64,000 bases of DNA, taken from positions 2,429,501 to 2,493,500 of the forward strand of contig NZ_CP150917.1 in the NCBI RefSeq assembly GCF_039908645.1, given 5' to 3'. The notes beneath the pieces are model-generated. The model had not been told where the DNA came from. It made no database searches and worked only from the letters and a program-made list of their open reading frames with translations. This stretch comes from Pseudomonas helvetica (GTDB taxonomy: Bacteria > Pseudomonadota > Gammaproteobacteria > Pseudomonadales > Pseudomonadaceae). The position numbers and the translations under genes are program-made. Shown here in pieces: positions 26,261-34,420 of the stretch. The first letter of the stretch is position 1, and the number at the start of each line of letters is the position of its first letter.

Positions 26261-26890
26261 TCATTCAGGTCGGCGAACCACTCTTACCTTGCCGCTGTTT
26301 CCTCCTCCACAGAAGAACTGGTCGGCGCCATCCGACTCGAGTCCCGACACGCCGATACCAGAAGGCATTTTGAGGCTCTCCAGAACCTCTCCCGTTCGCG
26401 GGTCAACTTGCCTCAATTCACTCTCGTCACCTTCCCAGGTGCCGTGCCAGAGTTCACCGTCGACCCAGGTGACGCCAGTGACGAAGCGGTTGGACTCGAT
26501 GGTGCGCAGAATCGCCCCGGTCTGGGGATCGATCTGATGAATTTTCCGGTCCCGATACTCGCCCACCCAGAGCGTACCTTCGGCCCATGTGAGCCCAGAG
26601 TCGCTGCCACCAGGCGCGGGAATCGTGGCGAGCACGCGACCGGTTTTCGGGTCGATCTTCTGTATGCGATCCTCGGCGATCTGAAACAGATGCTGACCGT
26701 CGAAGGCCGTGCCGGCATGCGCGGCGACATCGATCGAGCGCAGGGTATTCCCGCTCGCCGGATCGAGGGCGTTCAGTTTGTCTCCGCAAGCGAACCAGAC
26801 CTGCTGACCGTCATAGGTGACCCCATGCACATGGTCGACGCCCGGAAAGGGTCCATATTCGCGGATAATTTCGGCTGCTGAGTGTTTCAT
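26261..26890 (-). CDS. YncE/Vgb-like beta-propeller protein
   Basis: A protein of about 209 residues with four repeats of the pattern I-D-P-x-T-G-x-x-L (LDPASGNTL, IDPKTGRVLATI, IDPQTGAILRTIE, VDPRTGEVLESL), giving a small propeller fold as in YncE, Vgb lyase and glutamine cyclotransferases. No signal peptide. It starts about 35 bp after the leftward regulator gene and is probably co-transcribed with it. Its ligand is unknown. Confidence 0.75.
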   Translation of the reverse strand: MKHSAAEIIREYGPFPGVDHVHGVTYDGQQVWFACGDKLNALDPASGNTLRSIDVAAHAGTAFDGQHLFQIAEDRIQKIDPKTGRVLATIPAPGGSDSGLTWAEGTLWVGEYRDRKIHQIDPQTGAILRTIESNRFVTGVTWVDGELWHGTWEGDESELRQVDPRTGEVLESLKMPSGIGVSGLESDGADQFFCGGGNSGKVRVVRRPE

Positions 26891-26925
26891 GTCTTCCACC
26901 CTTGTGGTTTGGTCGTGGAGTGATC

Positions 26926-28146
26926 CTAGTCACTTGGAAGTGGAGCAGGGAGTAACAATGACGTCGCGAAACCCGGCACCGACGGGGTCATCCAGCGACG
27001 CGCTCGCCCGCGACCAAACCACTGGACCTTGCCGGCCGCCGCCAGCGAGTCGAGTGCCCGCTGTACGGTGCGCTGGCTGGCGCCAAGCGCCAGCGCCAGG
27101 GCCGAACTCGACCACGACTCACCGTCGGCGAGAAAGGCGAGCACTGCCGCCTGCTTCTCTTCGACGGGGCGCGCCAGCACGACGACTTCCGCTGCGCTGC
27201 GCGGCACCAGTGCAAACCCGCGCTTTGTTGCGGTCAAGCCTGCCACTGTCCGCAGCGCCGCGCGAAGTCGCCCGACCTCGACGCGCAATCGCGCGCGATG
27301 CGACTCATCGTCAAGCTTCAATCGGAAGGCTCGGGCGATAAGCGTTTCCCTCGGTACGTCGGCGGGCCACGCTTCGCCCAGCGCCCGGGCGAGCGCGAAC
27401 AACACCGGACGCCTTGCGAGCGAGACTTGCGCGCGTGCGTCACGCACGAGATGACGGCAGGCGTCCACGACAAGCGCCTTTGACGCCAGTAGCGCTTCAA
27501 CGTCCTCAAGCAGCAGAAGCCGTTCCTCACCACCAGTAATCAGGCGCGCCGCAGGCGTATCGAGGAGCAGGCGTGCGCTGTCGACCTCGGCTGTCAGCGC
27601 AGGGATACCGGCGTGGCGTGCGGCATGCTCGGCCCGAGTGAGCGCTGTCCGTGCCGTCTTCGCCTGGAGGCGGCGCATCGCGATCCCCGCCACGACCAAT
27701 TCGTGGACGGCCCTCGATGCAGGCGGTAAAGGCGTGGGGTCGAGTTCGGCGAGCCTGTGCTCGGCTTCGTCGAGGTGACCGATCAGCAGCAAGCGCCGGA
27801 TCTCGAGATACCGGGCATGCGCGGCGTTCACCCGGTCACCGTGTTCTTCGAGTGTCGTCCGTGCTGCATCGAGTGCTTTCGCAGGCCAGCCAAGGTCGCG
27901 CGAAGCGAGCGCAATCTCGGCCTCGGCGACCACGCACCGCGCACGGGCCAAGGCCTCTTTCGGGCCGAAGGCACGTGCCGCACTGCGCAATAGAGCCTTC
28001 GCGCGAACCAGTTCGCCGAGCTGCGCCATGGCGATGCCGCGTAACGCGAGTGCCGGCGCATCGTCGCGCAAGGCCACCCGGTTCAGTGCGCCGAGGGGAT
28101 CACCCGCAGCGAGCGCACGCGCCGCGGCCGTTATCAGCGAATCCAT
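26926..28146 (-). CDS. winged-helix regulator with helical N-domain
   Basis: A 406-residue protein very rich in Ala, Arg and Leu. Residues ~1-220 look like TPR-type helical repeats (ALALRGIAMAQLGELVRAKA, LEIRRLLLIGHLDEAEHRL). Residues ~270-325 resemble an OmpR/SARP-type winged helix (DDESHRARLRVEVGRLRAAL, TKRGFALVP). A C-terminal HTH follows (SSSALALALGASQRTVQRAL). Base composition is clearly more GC-rich than the neighbours, suggesting acquisition together with the propeller gene downstream. It probably regulates that pair or responds through it. Not a recognised named regulator. Confidence 0.75.
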   Translation of the reverse strand: MDSLITAAARALAAGDPLGALNRVALRDDAPALALRGIAMAQLGELVRAKALLRSAARAFGPKEALARARCVVAEAEIALASRDLGWPAKALDAARTTLEEHGDRVNAAHARYLEIRRLLLIGHLDEAEHRLAELDPTPLPPASRAVHELVVAGIAMRRLQAKTARTALTRAEHAARHAGIPALTAEVDSARLLLDTPAARLITGGEERLLLLEDVEALLASKALVVDACRHLVRDARAQVSLARRPVLFALARALGEAWPADVPRETLIARAFRLKLDDESHRARLRVEVGRLRAALRTVAGLTATKRGFALVPRSAAEVVVLARPVEEKQAAVLAFLADGESWSSSALALALGASQRTVQRALDSLAAAGKVQWFGRGRARRWMTPSVPGFATSLLLPAPLPSD

Positions 28147-28239
28147 CAGAGTCGCGCCACAGCTGTCACTCCTGCCCTCCGATACCCGCTGCTTAGTCTA
28201 TCTCACGACTACCAAACAGCCTGGAGGGTAACAAGCGCT

Positions 28240-28427
28240 GAGTCAGGTTCTGCCTTCGCAGAAAGACATTCAGAGCTTACTGGCGCCTGCCAGAGGCAGG
28301 CTTGCGCTACAGCCATTTCGGGGAAGGTGATTACGCCGAACAAGAGCAGGTGATTCAGGGGCTGCTGGAAGAGGCGAAAATCGCCAAGGTTGCTGTACAC
28401 AGTGCAATACAGACAGTTGGTCGGTAG
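28240..28427 (+). pseudogene. possible gene remnant
   Basis: An open stretch without a start encodes a plausible C-terminal tail (AYWRLPEAGLRYSHFGEGDY then EQEQVIQGLLEEAKIAK) ending at 28425-28427. An adjacent frame upstream also looks coding (LSQVLPSQKDIQ), suggesting a frameshifted remnant. The family is not recognised. Confidence 0.3.
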
Positions 28428-28484
28428 CGAAGCAGTGGCTTTGTTCTATCCTGAAATTGAACGCAAACCTCAGGAGGAGGGCTT

Positions 28485-28643
28485 ATGGCAACTGAAAAGA
28501 AACGCGAACAGTACGAAGATTCTGAAGAGGAAAAGCCAGAAGAAGCGACCCCGGAAGAGAATCCACCCGATCCGACGTGGAAGCATCCGGACGACGGCAA
28601 AAGCCTTTCGGATCTTGACCAGGAATGGCCGCTTAAACCCTGA
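28485..28643 (+). CDS. small acidic protein (52 residues)
   Basis: A short frame from ATG at 28485 behind a very strong ribosome site (aggagg at 28471-28476). The protein is dominated by Glu/Asp/Pro/Lys (EDSEEEKPEEATPEENPPDP) and ends DLDQEWPLKP. It has no membrane segment or signal. The strong ribosome site and the hairpin after it argue that it is real. Function unknown; low-complexity acidic proteins of this kind are common and unassigned in pseudomonads. Confidence 0.65.
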   Translation: MATEKKREQYEDSEEEKPEEATPEENPPDPTWKHPDDGKSLSDLDQEWPLKP

Positions 28644-28657
28644 GCCATCTGCCTTTT

Positions 28658-28691
28658 GCACAATGCCCGTGGCCAGTCCCGGGCGTTGTGC
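28658..28691. terminator. strong hairpin between convergent genes
   Basis: A 12-bp stem (gcacaatgcccg with cgggcgttgtgc, one G-T wobble) around a 10-base loop, 14 bp after the small acidic gene and 13 bp before the deacetylase stop on the other strand. No T-run follows on either strand, so it may be a bidirectional attenuator or Rho-assisted end. Confidence 0.5.
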
Positions 28692-28704
28692 TGTCATCGT
28701 TGTG

Positions 28705-29499
28705 CTAATCCAATGTCGTCGTGGCCGCTGCGGGTCGTGTGCGCGCCAACACGTTATAGCAAACCCGTGGAATGCCCGGCAGGCGGTTGTCGAGCAACTT
28801 GCTCAAGGACTCACCCTGATACAGATAGGCGTCGCCAAAGTCGCTGCCGAGCATCGTCGGATGGGCAACGATTTCCAGCAGTCCGTCTGCCGGTGGCCTG
28901 GCGTTGCGCAAGTCCACCGGGGTACAGACGTAGTCCGCCGTGGCACCGGCAAGGCGCTGTAAACGCCGGTTGAGCAAGCTCTTGAAGACTCGCTTGGCCA
29001 GGCTGTGGTTGTACCCCAGATTGCGCGCCAGGCGAACGGGGACTCCTTGGCGGGCAGCAAAACGCGCGACGATCTCACCGATCGGCCAGATAGTGTGAAC
29101 ATGCTGGTGGGAATCGAGATGGCTGGGCTGCAGGCCATTGTCCAGGCAGTGCTGCCATTGCGCTTCGAGCTCCTTCAGCACGGCATCGTGTTGCTGGCGG
29201 CTGAGCCACAGGCGGTGGCGGGGCAGGTTCAGGTCGAACTCGCCAGCCGTGTCGCAAAAAGTTGGTAGCTCGAGAATCGCCCGGCTCAGGGGCCGGCCGT
29301 ACGTGAGATTGAAGTGCAGGCCGACGCGGCCCTTGAGCAGTGGCTGTTGCGCCAGCTCACAGGCTGCGGTGAAGGCGGGCATGTTGGCCATGACGGTAGC
29401 GGAGCTGATCACCCCGGCCTGGAAGGCCCGCAGGATGACTGCGTTTTCGTTCAGGCTGAGACCGAAATCGTCAGCGTTGACTATGACTTGGCGAGGCAT
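28705..29499 (-). CDS. ChbG/HpnK-family carbohydrate deacetylase (YdjC fold)
   Basis: A 264-residue protein with the YdjC metal-site motifs: VNADDFGLSLNENA (Asp10, Asp11) and HLDSHQHVHTIWP, plus RVGLHFNLTYGRPLS. The family removes acetyl groups from chito-oligosaccharides (ChbG) or from hopanoid N-acetylglucosamine intermediates (HpnK). Its start overlaps the tail of a truncated upstream gene, so it was once part of a longer operon. Substrate not determinable; glycolipid processing is a reasonable guess. Confidence 0.88.
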   Translation of the reverse strand: MPRQVIVNADDFGLSLNENAVILRAFQAGVISSATVMANMPAFTAACELAQQPLLKGRVGLHFNLTYGRPLSRAILELPTFCDTAGEFDLNLPRHRLWLSRQQHDAVLKELEAQWQHCLDNGLQPSHLDSHQHVHTIWPIGEIVARFAARQGVPVRLARNLGYNHSLAKRVFKSLLNRRLQRLAGATADYVCTPVDLRNARPPADGLLEIVAHPTMLGSDFGDAYLYQGESLSKLLDNRLPGIPRVCYNVLARTRPAAATTTLD

Positions 29500-29750
29500 G
29501 TTCGTCCTCCATGGGATGTGCAGTGGGCGCGATTTTTTTATCGACGCCGGTCACAAAGGGGGAGCGGGTCAAACGTGCGACAGCTGCCGCACGTTTGGCT
29601 TGCCACTGTTGCAGCCTCGGTTTGATGTGCTGCCAGCCCTCGTCCAGACCCCAGCGAATCCACTCATCAAGCAGCACTCGGCCGTTGCCCAGACCGGCAT
29701 ATTGCGGCAGGAACGCCAGGTTGTAGTCGTTAGAGCCGACCCTGTTCCAG
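29471..29750 (-). pseudogene. 5'-truncated gene upstream of the deacetylase
   Basis: An open frame with coding character (SNDYNLAFLPQYAGLGNGRV then LLDEWIRWGLDEGW) runs into a stop at 29471 and overlaps the deacetylase start. Its 5' end is lost near 29760, where debris of a different gene on the other strand begins. The family is not recognised. Overlap with the deacetylase indicates former translational coupling. Confidence 0.45.
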
Positions 29751-29813
29751 CAAGCCTAGACGATAGCTGATGCAACGCCCGTCAAGTTCCAGCACGACCA
29801 CGCGTACTCGCCC

Positions 29814-30018
29814 TTGGGCGGGGAGGGTGGCTCGATCCTCGTCACGCTATTGCTGCCTCATGTGGACCTGTTCTGGACCCGTGTGCTGAGCGTGGTGATC
29901 GGCTTCATCCTGGCTTCGGCGTTCTCGCCATTGTGGTCTACGCTCAAGAACGAGTACCGGGAAACGTCGGGATGATTGCCGGGATGTTCTTCGGTCTGAT
30001 GTTTGGTTTCGGCGAAAA
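29814..30018 (+). pseudogene. fosmidomycin-resistance-type MFS transporter remnant, frameshifted
   Basis: Two frames together encode an internal piece of an Fsr-like MFS transporter: GGSILVTLLLPHVDLFW and LSVVIGFILASAFS in one frame, continuing AIVVYAQERVPGNVGMIAGM in the frame one base away. The shift is near 29926 and looks like loss of one base. Both ends of the gene are missing. It is dead debris immediately upstream of the EPS exporter gene. Confidence 0.75.
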
Positions 30019-30142
30019 TTGGCCGCCAGGAAGCTCGAGGCGATTGCTGTTTGATCGTTGCTTTGGCGTCAAAGGAGAGGGAGTGTTTTCGCCCCGTTTT
30101 TTTGTGAATCTCTGTGCATGCTACTTGGTCGGAGGGATCCTT

Positions 30143-30700
30143 ATGTTGCGTTTGTTATTGCCTGTGCTCTGCGCGCTGGTGGTCTGGCCCAGCATTACCA
30201 GTGCCGACGAAAAAGCCGCGGCTTATCTGCTAAGTCCAGGTGACGTCATTTCGATTTCCGTTTGGGGCGAAGAGAAGCTGAAACAGGAGGTGCACGTACT
30301 TCCTGATGGCAGCATTACCTTCCCGCTGGCAGGACAAGTCGATGTTGCTGGGCTTGATGCCACTGCCGTCGCAAAGAAAGTCGCTGCCAGGCTTAAGGAG
30401 TTCATACCCGATCCGAACGTGAGCGTTGTCATCACGAGCACCGCAGGCAATCTCGTCTATGTGCAGGGTAAGGTGCTGAAGCCCGGCACCGTGCAGATGT
30501 CAGGTCCAACTGCAGTGCTGCAAGTATTGAGCATGTCGGGCGGGCTCGACAAATTCGCCGACAAGGCTGGCATCAAGGTCGTGCGCCGCAATGGGGCTAA
30601 ACAAGAGATCCTGCCCGTCCATTACAGCGATTTGATGTCCGGGGATGACATGTCCACCAATATTCAACTCCAGGCCGGCGATACGCTGGTCGTGCCTTAG
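30143..30700 (+). CDS. Wza-type polysaccharide export protein
   Basis: A 185-residue protein from ATG 30143 (ggaggg ribosome site; an open frame runs further upstream but through transporter debris). It has a signal peptide (MLRLLLPVLCALVVW...ITSADE), then a Poly_export domain (YLLSPGDVISISVWGEE, LPDGSITFPLAGQVDVAG) and one SLBB domain (VVITSTAGNLVYVQGKVLKPG). It has no lipobox Cys and lacks the long C-terminal domain of E. coli Wza, matching the short exporters of Wzx/Wzy EPS loci. It forms the periplasmic/outer-membrane part of the export channel. It is the first gene of the EPS locus. Confidence 0.9.
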   Translation: MLRLLLPVLCALVVWPSITSADEKAAAYLLSPGDVISISVWGEEKLKQEVHVLPDGSITFPLAGQVDVAGLDATAVAKKVAARLKEFIPDPNVSVVITSTAGNLVYVQGKVLKPGTVQMSGPTAVLQVLSMSGGLDKFADKAGIKVVRRNGAKQEILPVHYSDLMSGDDMSTNIQLQAGDTLVVP

Positions 30701-30726
30701 CCTTGCGCGAAGCACTAAGGATTATC

Positions 30727-31845
30727 TTGCCCGTGCTGCGAACGACGGGAGTTGCGACGGCTATCTTGATCTTGCCGTGCTCCGGTGTGGCCTATGCTGC
30801 CACTTGGCAATCGGCAATCGTTGTGCCTTCGACTGTCGAGTACAACAGCAACCCGGTGCTTGTTACGGAAAACAAGAAGGGTGTGACTCGTACGATCATC
30901 GCCCCCGATTACACGCTTGTCGGTACTTCAGACCGGGATCAGTGGCGGTTCGGTCTTGGTATGAATCTGGTGCGTTCGTCTGATACGTCCATCGTTTCGG
31001 ACCGCGAAGACCCCAACGTGCAGTTAGGGTGGCAGCGCGAGACCGAGACGGGTGGTTTTGGACTCACGGCGAAGTATATTGAGAGTTCAACGCTTTCCAC
31101 TGCGGTTCAAGCGACCGGCGTGATTGCCACCACCGATGGTACGCAAAAGCTAACCTCGTTCGGCGGCAACTGGAGTACCGCTCTCAGTGAGCGAACTACC
31201 TTGGTTAACGAAACCGACTACACACATGTCACTTACGACATTAATACACTGACCAACTATGACGAGCTTTCGAACCGCCTAGGCTTGAACTACGCATGGA
31301 GCGAGCGTGTGGAGCTATTCACGCGTTTTGGCGTGAAGCGTTATGAGCCGCAGCAGGGATCTGCGGTGCCTTCCTCAAACAGTTACACCCCCACTGTCGG
31401 CTTGAACGTTGAGATCTCCGAGCGGCTCAAGGGGTCGCTTTACGCAGGTGTCAATCAAGTCTCTGGCTCGAACAGCCGCCCCCGTGGCCAAGGCGGTTTT
31501 TCGTTGCACTATACCGGTGAGCGTGTGGATACAAGTATCGGCGCCAGTCGTAGTACTGTCGCCAGCGGCGACGGCGGTTTTGTCGAGGTTGATAACCTGA
31601 GCGGTACATGGAGTTATGCCCTCGACGACACCAGCCGTACCGGTTTTGATACCTCATGGCAAAAAACCAAAGGGCTGGCGCCTAATACCCTGCGCAATGT
31701 CGGTGTCTGGTTTAGCCGGGAACTCTCGCCTTTCTGGGTGGCGCGCCTATCCTTCATGTACAAAGAACTCCAGCAAGATGGCTTGCCGGATGCCACCGCA
31801 AACGTCGTCGGGTTGACCTTGACCTATAGTCACCCCAACTTCTGA
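30727..31845 (+). CDS. outer-membrane beta-barrel protein of EPS locus
   Basis: About 372 residues from a TTG at 30727, chosen because aagga lies 6 bases upstream; an earlier in-frame TTG at 30703 lacks a ribosome site. A signal peptide (VATAILILPCSGVAYA) is followed by amphipathic beta strands throughout (e.g. RWFGLGMNL-like WRFGLGMNLVRS, GGFGLTAKYIESSTL, RLKGSLYAGVNQVSG), with a terminal LTLTYSHPNF ending in Phe. Similar proteins follow the short Wza in exosortase-type and pea-type EPS clusters and may form the outer-membrane pore that short Wza proteins lack (inference). Confidence 0.82.
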   Translation: MPVLRTTGVATAILILPCSGVAYAATWQSAIVVPSTVEYNSNPVLVTENKKGVTRTIIAPDYTLVGTSDRDQWRFGLGMNLVRSSDTSIVSDREDPNVQLGWQRETETGGFGLTAKYIESSTLSTAVQATGVIATTDGTQKLTSFGGNWSTALSERTTLVNETDYTHVTYDINTLTNYDELSNRLGLNYAWSERVELFTRFGVKRYEPQQGSAVPSSNSYTPTVGLNVEISERLKGSLYAGVNQVSGSNSRPRGQGGFSLHYTGERVDTSIGASRSTVASGDGGFVEVDNLSGTWSYALDDTSRTGFDTSWQKTKGLAPNTLRNVGVWFSRELSPFWVARLSFMYKELQQDGLPDATANVVGLTLTYSHPNF

Positions 31846-31865
31846 AATTCAGCTGGGTGATACAT

Positions 31866-33416
31866 ATGACCTCTGAATACGAAATGTCGGTCAACGACTA
31901 CATTGCTGTCATCAAGCACCATGCCTTGCTGTTGATCCTGAGTTTCGCGGTAATACTCGGCCTGAGCGTAGTGGTCGCGATCTCTATCCCGCCCATCTAC
32001 GAGTCATCTGGCACTATTCTGGTCGAGTCTCAGCAGATTTCGCCAGACCTGGTGGCGGGGAACAACAATACCTTTGCCGATGAGCGCATCGAAGTCATTC
32101 GCCAGCGCGTGATGACCCGTGAGCATCTGGAAGCGATCATCGACAAGTACAATCTTTTTGCTTCGCAAAGCCGGCAGTTGAGCCTTTCCGAGAAAATCGA
32201 TGAAATGCGCAATGCGATTACAGTCTCCTTGGTCAGTGCTGTCGTTAAGGGGCGCGGAGAAGTGACAATTGCTTTCCGTCTTGCCTTTGAGCACCGGCAG
32301 CCAGAGATTGCCAACAAAGTGGCCAACGAACTGGTGACGCTGTTTCTGGATGAAAACATCAAGCAGCGCACCGAGCGCGCCAGTGAAACAACGGAGTTTC
32401 TGACGCAGGAGGCGGACAAGCTCAGGGTCGAACTGGAAGCCCTGGAAAACCGCTTGGCAGACTTCAAGCAAGCGCACAGCAACGCGCTTCCCGAGCATCA
32501 GGAGTTGCGCATGAATATGTTGTCACGCGCCGAAACCGAGCTTAAAGAGGTCGACCGTGACTACAAAACTGCCCGTGAGGAGTTGCGCTTCAATGAGTTG
32601 GAGCTTTCCGCAGCAGCGACCAAGCATGGATCGCCCGGCGCGGCGGTTGATAAACAGCAAGATCTGGGTAGCCTGAAGGCGGAGTACACCCGGTTACTGT
32701 CGCTGTATACCGAAGCCCACCCCGATGTGCGTGCCGTCAAACGCAAAATTGCTGCACTTGAGGCTACCAAAGGTGCTGGTGGTGCAGCGGCTTCAGTCAA
32801 TCTGGACCTTGCCAAGGCTCAGGCCCGGATTACTGCCGCAGAAACACGTATCAAGTCGCTGGCCGATCAAAAGCAGGAAATACTCAAAAAAATAGCCGAC
32901 TACGAGGCGCAAATTCTTGAGACGCCGCAAGTCGAGCGCGGCTTGGTCACACTGATGCGTGACTATGAAAACGCTAAAAAGAAATACGAGGAAATACGCA
33001 CCAAGGAAATGAGTGCGAAAATTTCCGAAAGCCTGGAGCAGGAAAACAAAGCCGAGCGTTTTGTTCTTCTGGAATCGCCATTGATGCCTGAAAAGCCGAT
33101 ACGGCCGAACCGTAAAAAAGTGGTTGCCATGGGCTTTGTTCTCGCTCCGGTGGGCGCTGGCGCATTGGTGATGGTCCTTGAGATGCTGAACCAGCGCGTG
33201 CGCGGAGCTGAAGCCTTGGCCAGTGTGCTGGGTAGACGCATATTGGTTGCGATTCCCTACATATACACCAGAGCGGAACTGGCACGCCGTAAGCAGTGGC
33301 GAACGCGATTGATCGTCAGTGGAGTCGTGATAATCGTGCTTTTTTTGGTGTTCCTGCACTTCTTCTACATGCCTCTGGACCTTCTGATGTTTAAAACTCT
33401 GGGCCGGTTTGCATAA
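31866..33416 (+). CDS. polysaccharide chain-length determinant (Wzz/GNVR family)
   Basis: About 516 residues from ATG 31866 (gggtga six bases upstream; an in-frame GTG lies 9 bp earlier). N-terminal transmembrane helix (LLLILSFAVILGLSVVVAI), a Wzz domain, a long periplasmic coiled-coil (about residues 170-420), the GNVR motif region ETPQVERGLVTLMRDYENA and a C-terminal helix (LIVSGVVIIVLFLVFLHFFY). No kinase domain is fused; the kinase is the next gene. Together they form a split bacterial tyrosine kinase (BY-kinase) system controlling chain length and export. Confidence 0.92.
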   Translation: MTSEYEMSVNDYIAVIKHHALLLILSFAVILGLSVVVAISIPPIYESSGTILVESQQISPDLVAGNNNTFADERIEVIRQRVMTREHLEAIIDKYNLFASQSRQLSLSEKIDEMRNAITVSLVSAVVKGRGEVTIAFRLAFEHRQPEIANKVANELVTLFLDENIKQRTERASETTEFLTQEADKLRVELEALENRLADFKQAHSNALPEHQELRMNMLSRAETELKEVDRDYKTAREELRFNELELSAAATKHGSPGAAVDKQQDLGSLKAEYTRLLSLYTEAHPDVRAVKRKIAALEATKGAGGAAASVNLDLAKAQARITAAETRIKSLADQKQEILKKIADYEAQILETPQVERGLVTLMRDYENAKKKYEEIRTKEMSAKISESLEQENKAERFVLLESPLMPEKPIRPNRKKVVAMGFVLAPVGAGALVMVLEMLNQRVRGAEALASVLGRRILVAIPYIYTRAELARRKQWRTRLIVSGVVIIVLFLVFLHFFYMPLDLLMFKTLGRFA

Positions 33417-33427
33417 GGAATATAGCC

Positions 33428-34234
33428 ATGGAAATAATCAAGCCCGATACCGAGAATTCCGAGCAACAGCCTTCGTCAAGTCTCGTGACAATGCCAAAAG
33501 CCATGACAGTGACCGGGCAGTCTGCTGGTCTGAATGCGCTGAGTTATGTGCAAACCAAAGTTGTACCGCTGCGGCCAGATCATCTCGAGCGCAATCGCAT
33601 TGTGGCGTACAACAAAAACTCGAATATGGGGGGGGCTTTCGATCTGCTGCGTACGCAAGTTCTGAAAGTCATGGAAGAAAATGGCTGGCGCACGCTTGCT
33701 ATCACCTCGCCAACTCCGGAGGCAGGCAAGACTGTATTGGCTATCAACCTGGCAATGAGCATCGCCCATCACACCACCAAGACGGCGCTACTGGTGGATT
33801 TCGACTTGCGTCGTCCGATGGTGGGTGCCTGCCTGGGTCTGCCGATGGAGAAATCGCTCAATGAATTGCTGGACAATGAAGCGGAACTGCAAGAGGTTCT
33901 GGTCAACCCGACCTTGCCGCGCTTTGTAGTCCTGCCGACGCGAGAGCCGATCCCTCTCTCCACCGAGGTGCTGTCATCGCCTACAGTGAGCGATTTGATT
34001 ACTGATCTGCGCGAGCGCTACGACTCGCGTATCGTGATTTTCGACTTGCCGCCGTTGTTGAGTTCGGACGATGCTATTACCGTCTTGCCTAAATTCGACT
34101 GCGTCCTGCTGGTGGTCGCCAACGGCATGAACAGCAAGAAAGAGATCGAGGAAAGCCTTTATCATCTGGGGACAGCCAATCTTATTGGCACGGTACTAAA
34201 CAAAGCCGAGCGCCCAAGTCGCTCTTACTACTAG
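33428..34234 (+). CDS. CpsD/CapB-family tyrosine-protein kinase
   Basis: A 268-residue cytosolic BY-kinase: Walker A in ITSPTPEAGKTVLAINLA, Walker A' in ALLVDFDLRRP, Walker B in IVIFDLPPLL. The C-terminus is short and ends RSYY, so it carries only two of the tyrosines usually clustered there. It partners the chain-length protein encoded 11 bp upstream. The stop codon TAG touches the first base of a 141-bp inverted-repeat element, whose insertion may have shortened the tyrosine tail (inference). Confidence 0.9.
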   Translation: MEIIKPDTENSEQQPSSSLVTMPKAMTVTGQSAGLNALSYVQTKVVPLRPDHLERNRIVAYNKNSNMGGAFDLLRTQVLKVMEENGWRTLAITSPTPEAGKTVLAINLAMSIAHHTTKTALLVDFDLRRPMVGACLGLPMEKSLNELLDNEAELQEVLVNPTLPRFVVLPTREPIPLSTEVLSSPTVSDLITDLRERYDSRIVIFDLPPLLSSDDAITVLPKFDCVLLVVANGMNSKKEIEESLYHLGTANLIGTVLNKAERPSRSYY

Positions 34235-34374
34235 GCTCTGTACGAAAACTCGCCGAGCGGCGATCAGGCAAGGCAAAAACAGGCGAGGAAGCGGAGTTTA
34301 GTCCACTAAATGAGCATTCCGAGCCTGTTTTTAACGCAGCATGATCGTCGCGCAGGCAGTTTTCGTATAGAGCC
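34234..34374. mobile_element. 141-bp MITE-like element
   Basis: Terminal inverted repeats ggctctgtacgaaaact and agttttcgtatagagcc (one mismatch over 17 bp), flanked by TA on both sides. The interior is also largely self-complementary (aaaaacaggc ... gcctgttttt), so the strand can fold into one long hairpin. No coding capacity. The end sequence resembles the end of an IS5-type remnant at 43325. It also sits where a terminator for the exporter-kinase operon would be expected. Confidence 0.8.
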
Positions 34375-34420
34375 TAGAGCGTCACCCTTAGGCGTTCGGC
34401 GTATGCGCCAGCGCCGACTT

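Noticed and set aside
29933..30142. an N-terminal extension of the Wza-like protein
   Set aside because: The open frame upstream encodes Fsr transporter debris; the ribosome site and signal peptide place the start at 30143.
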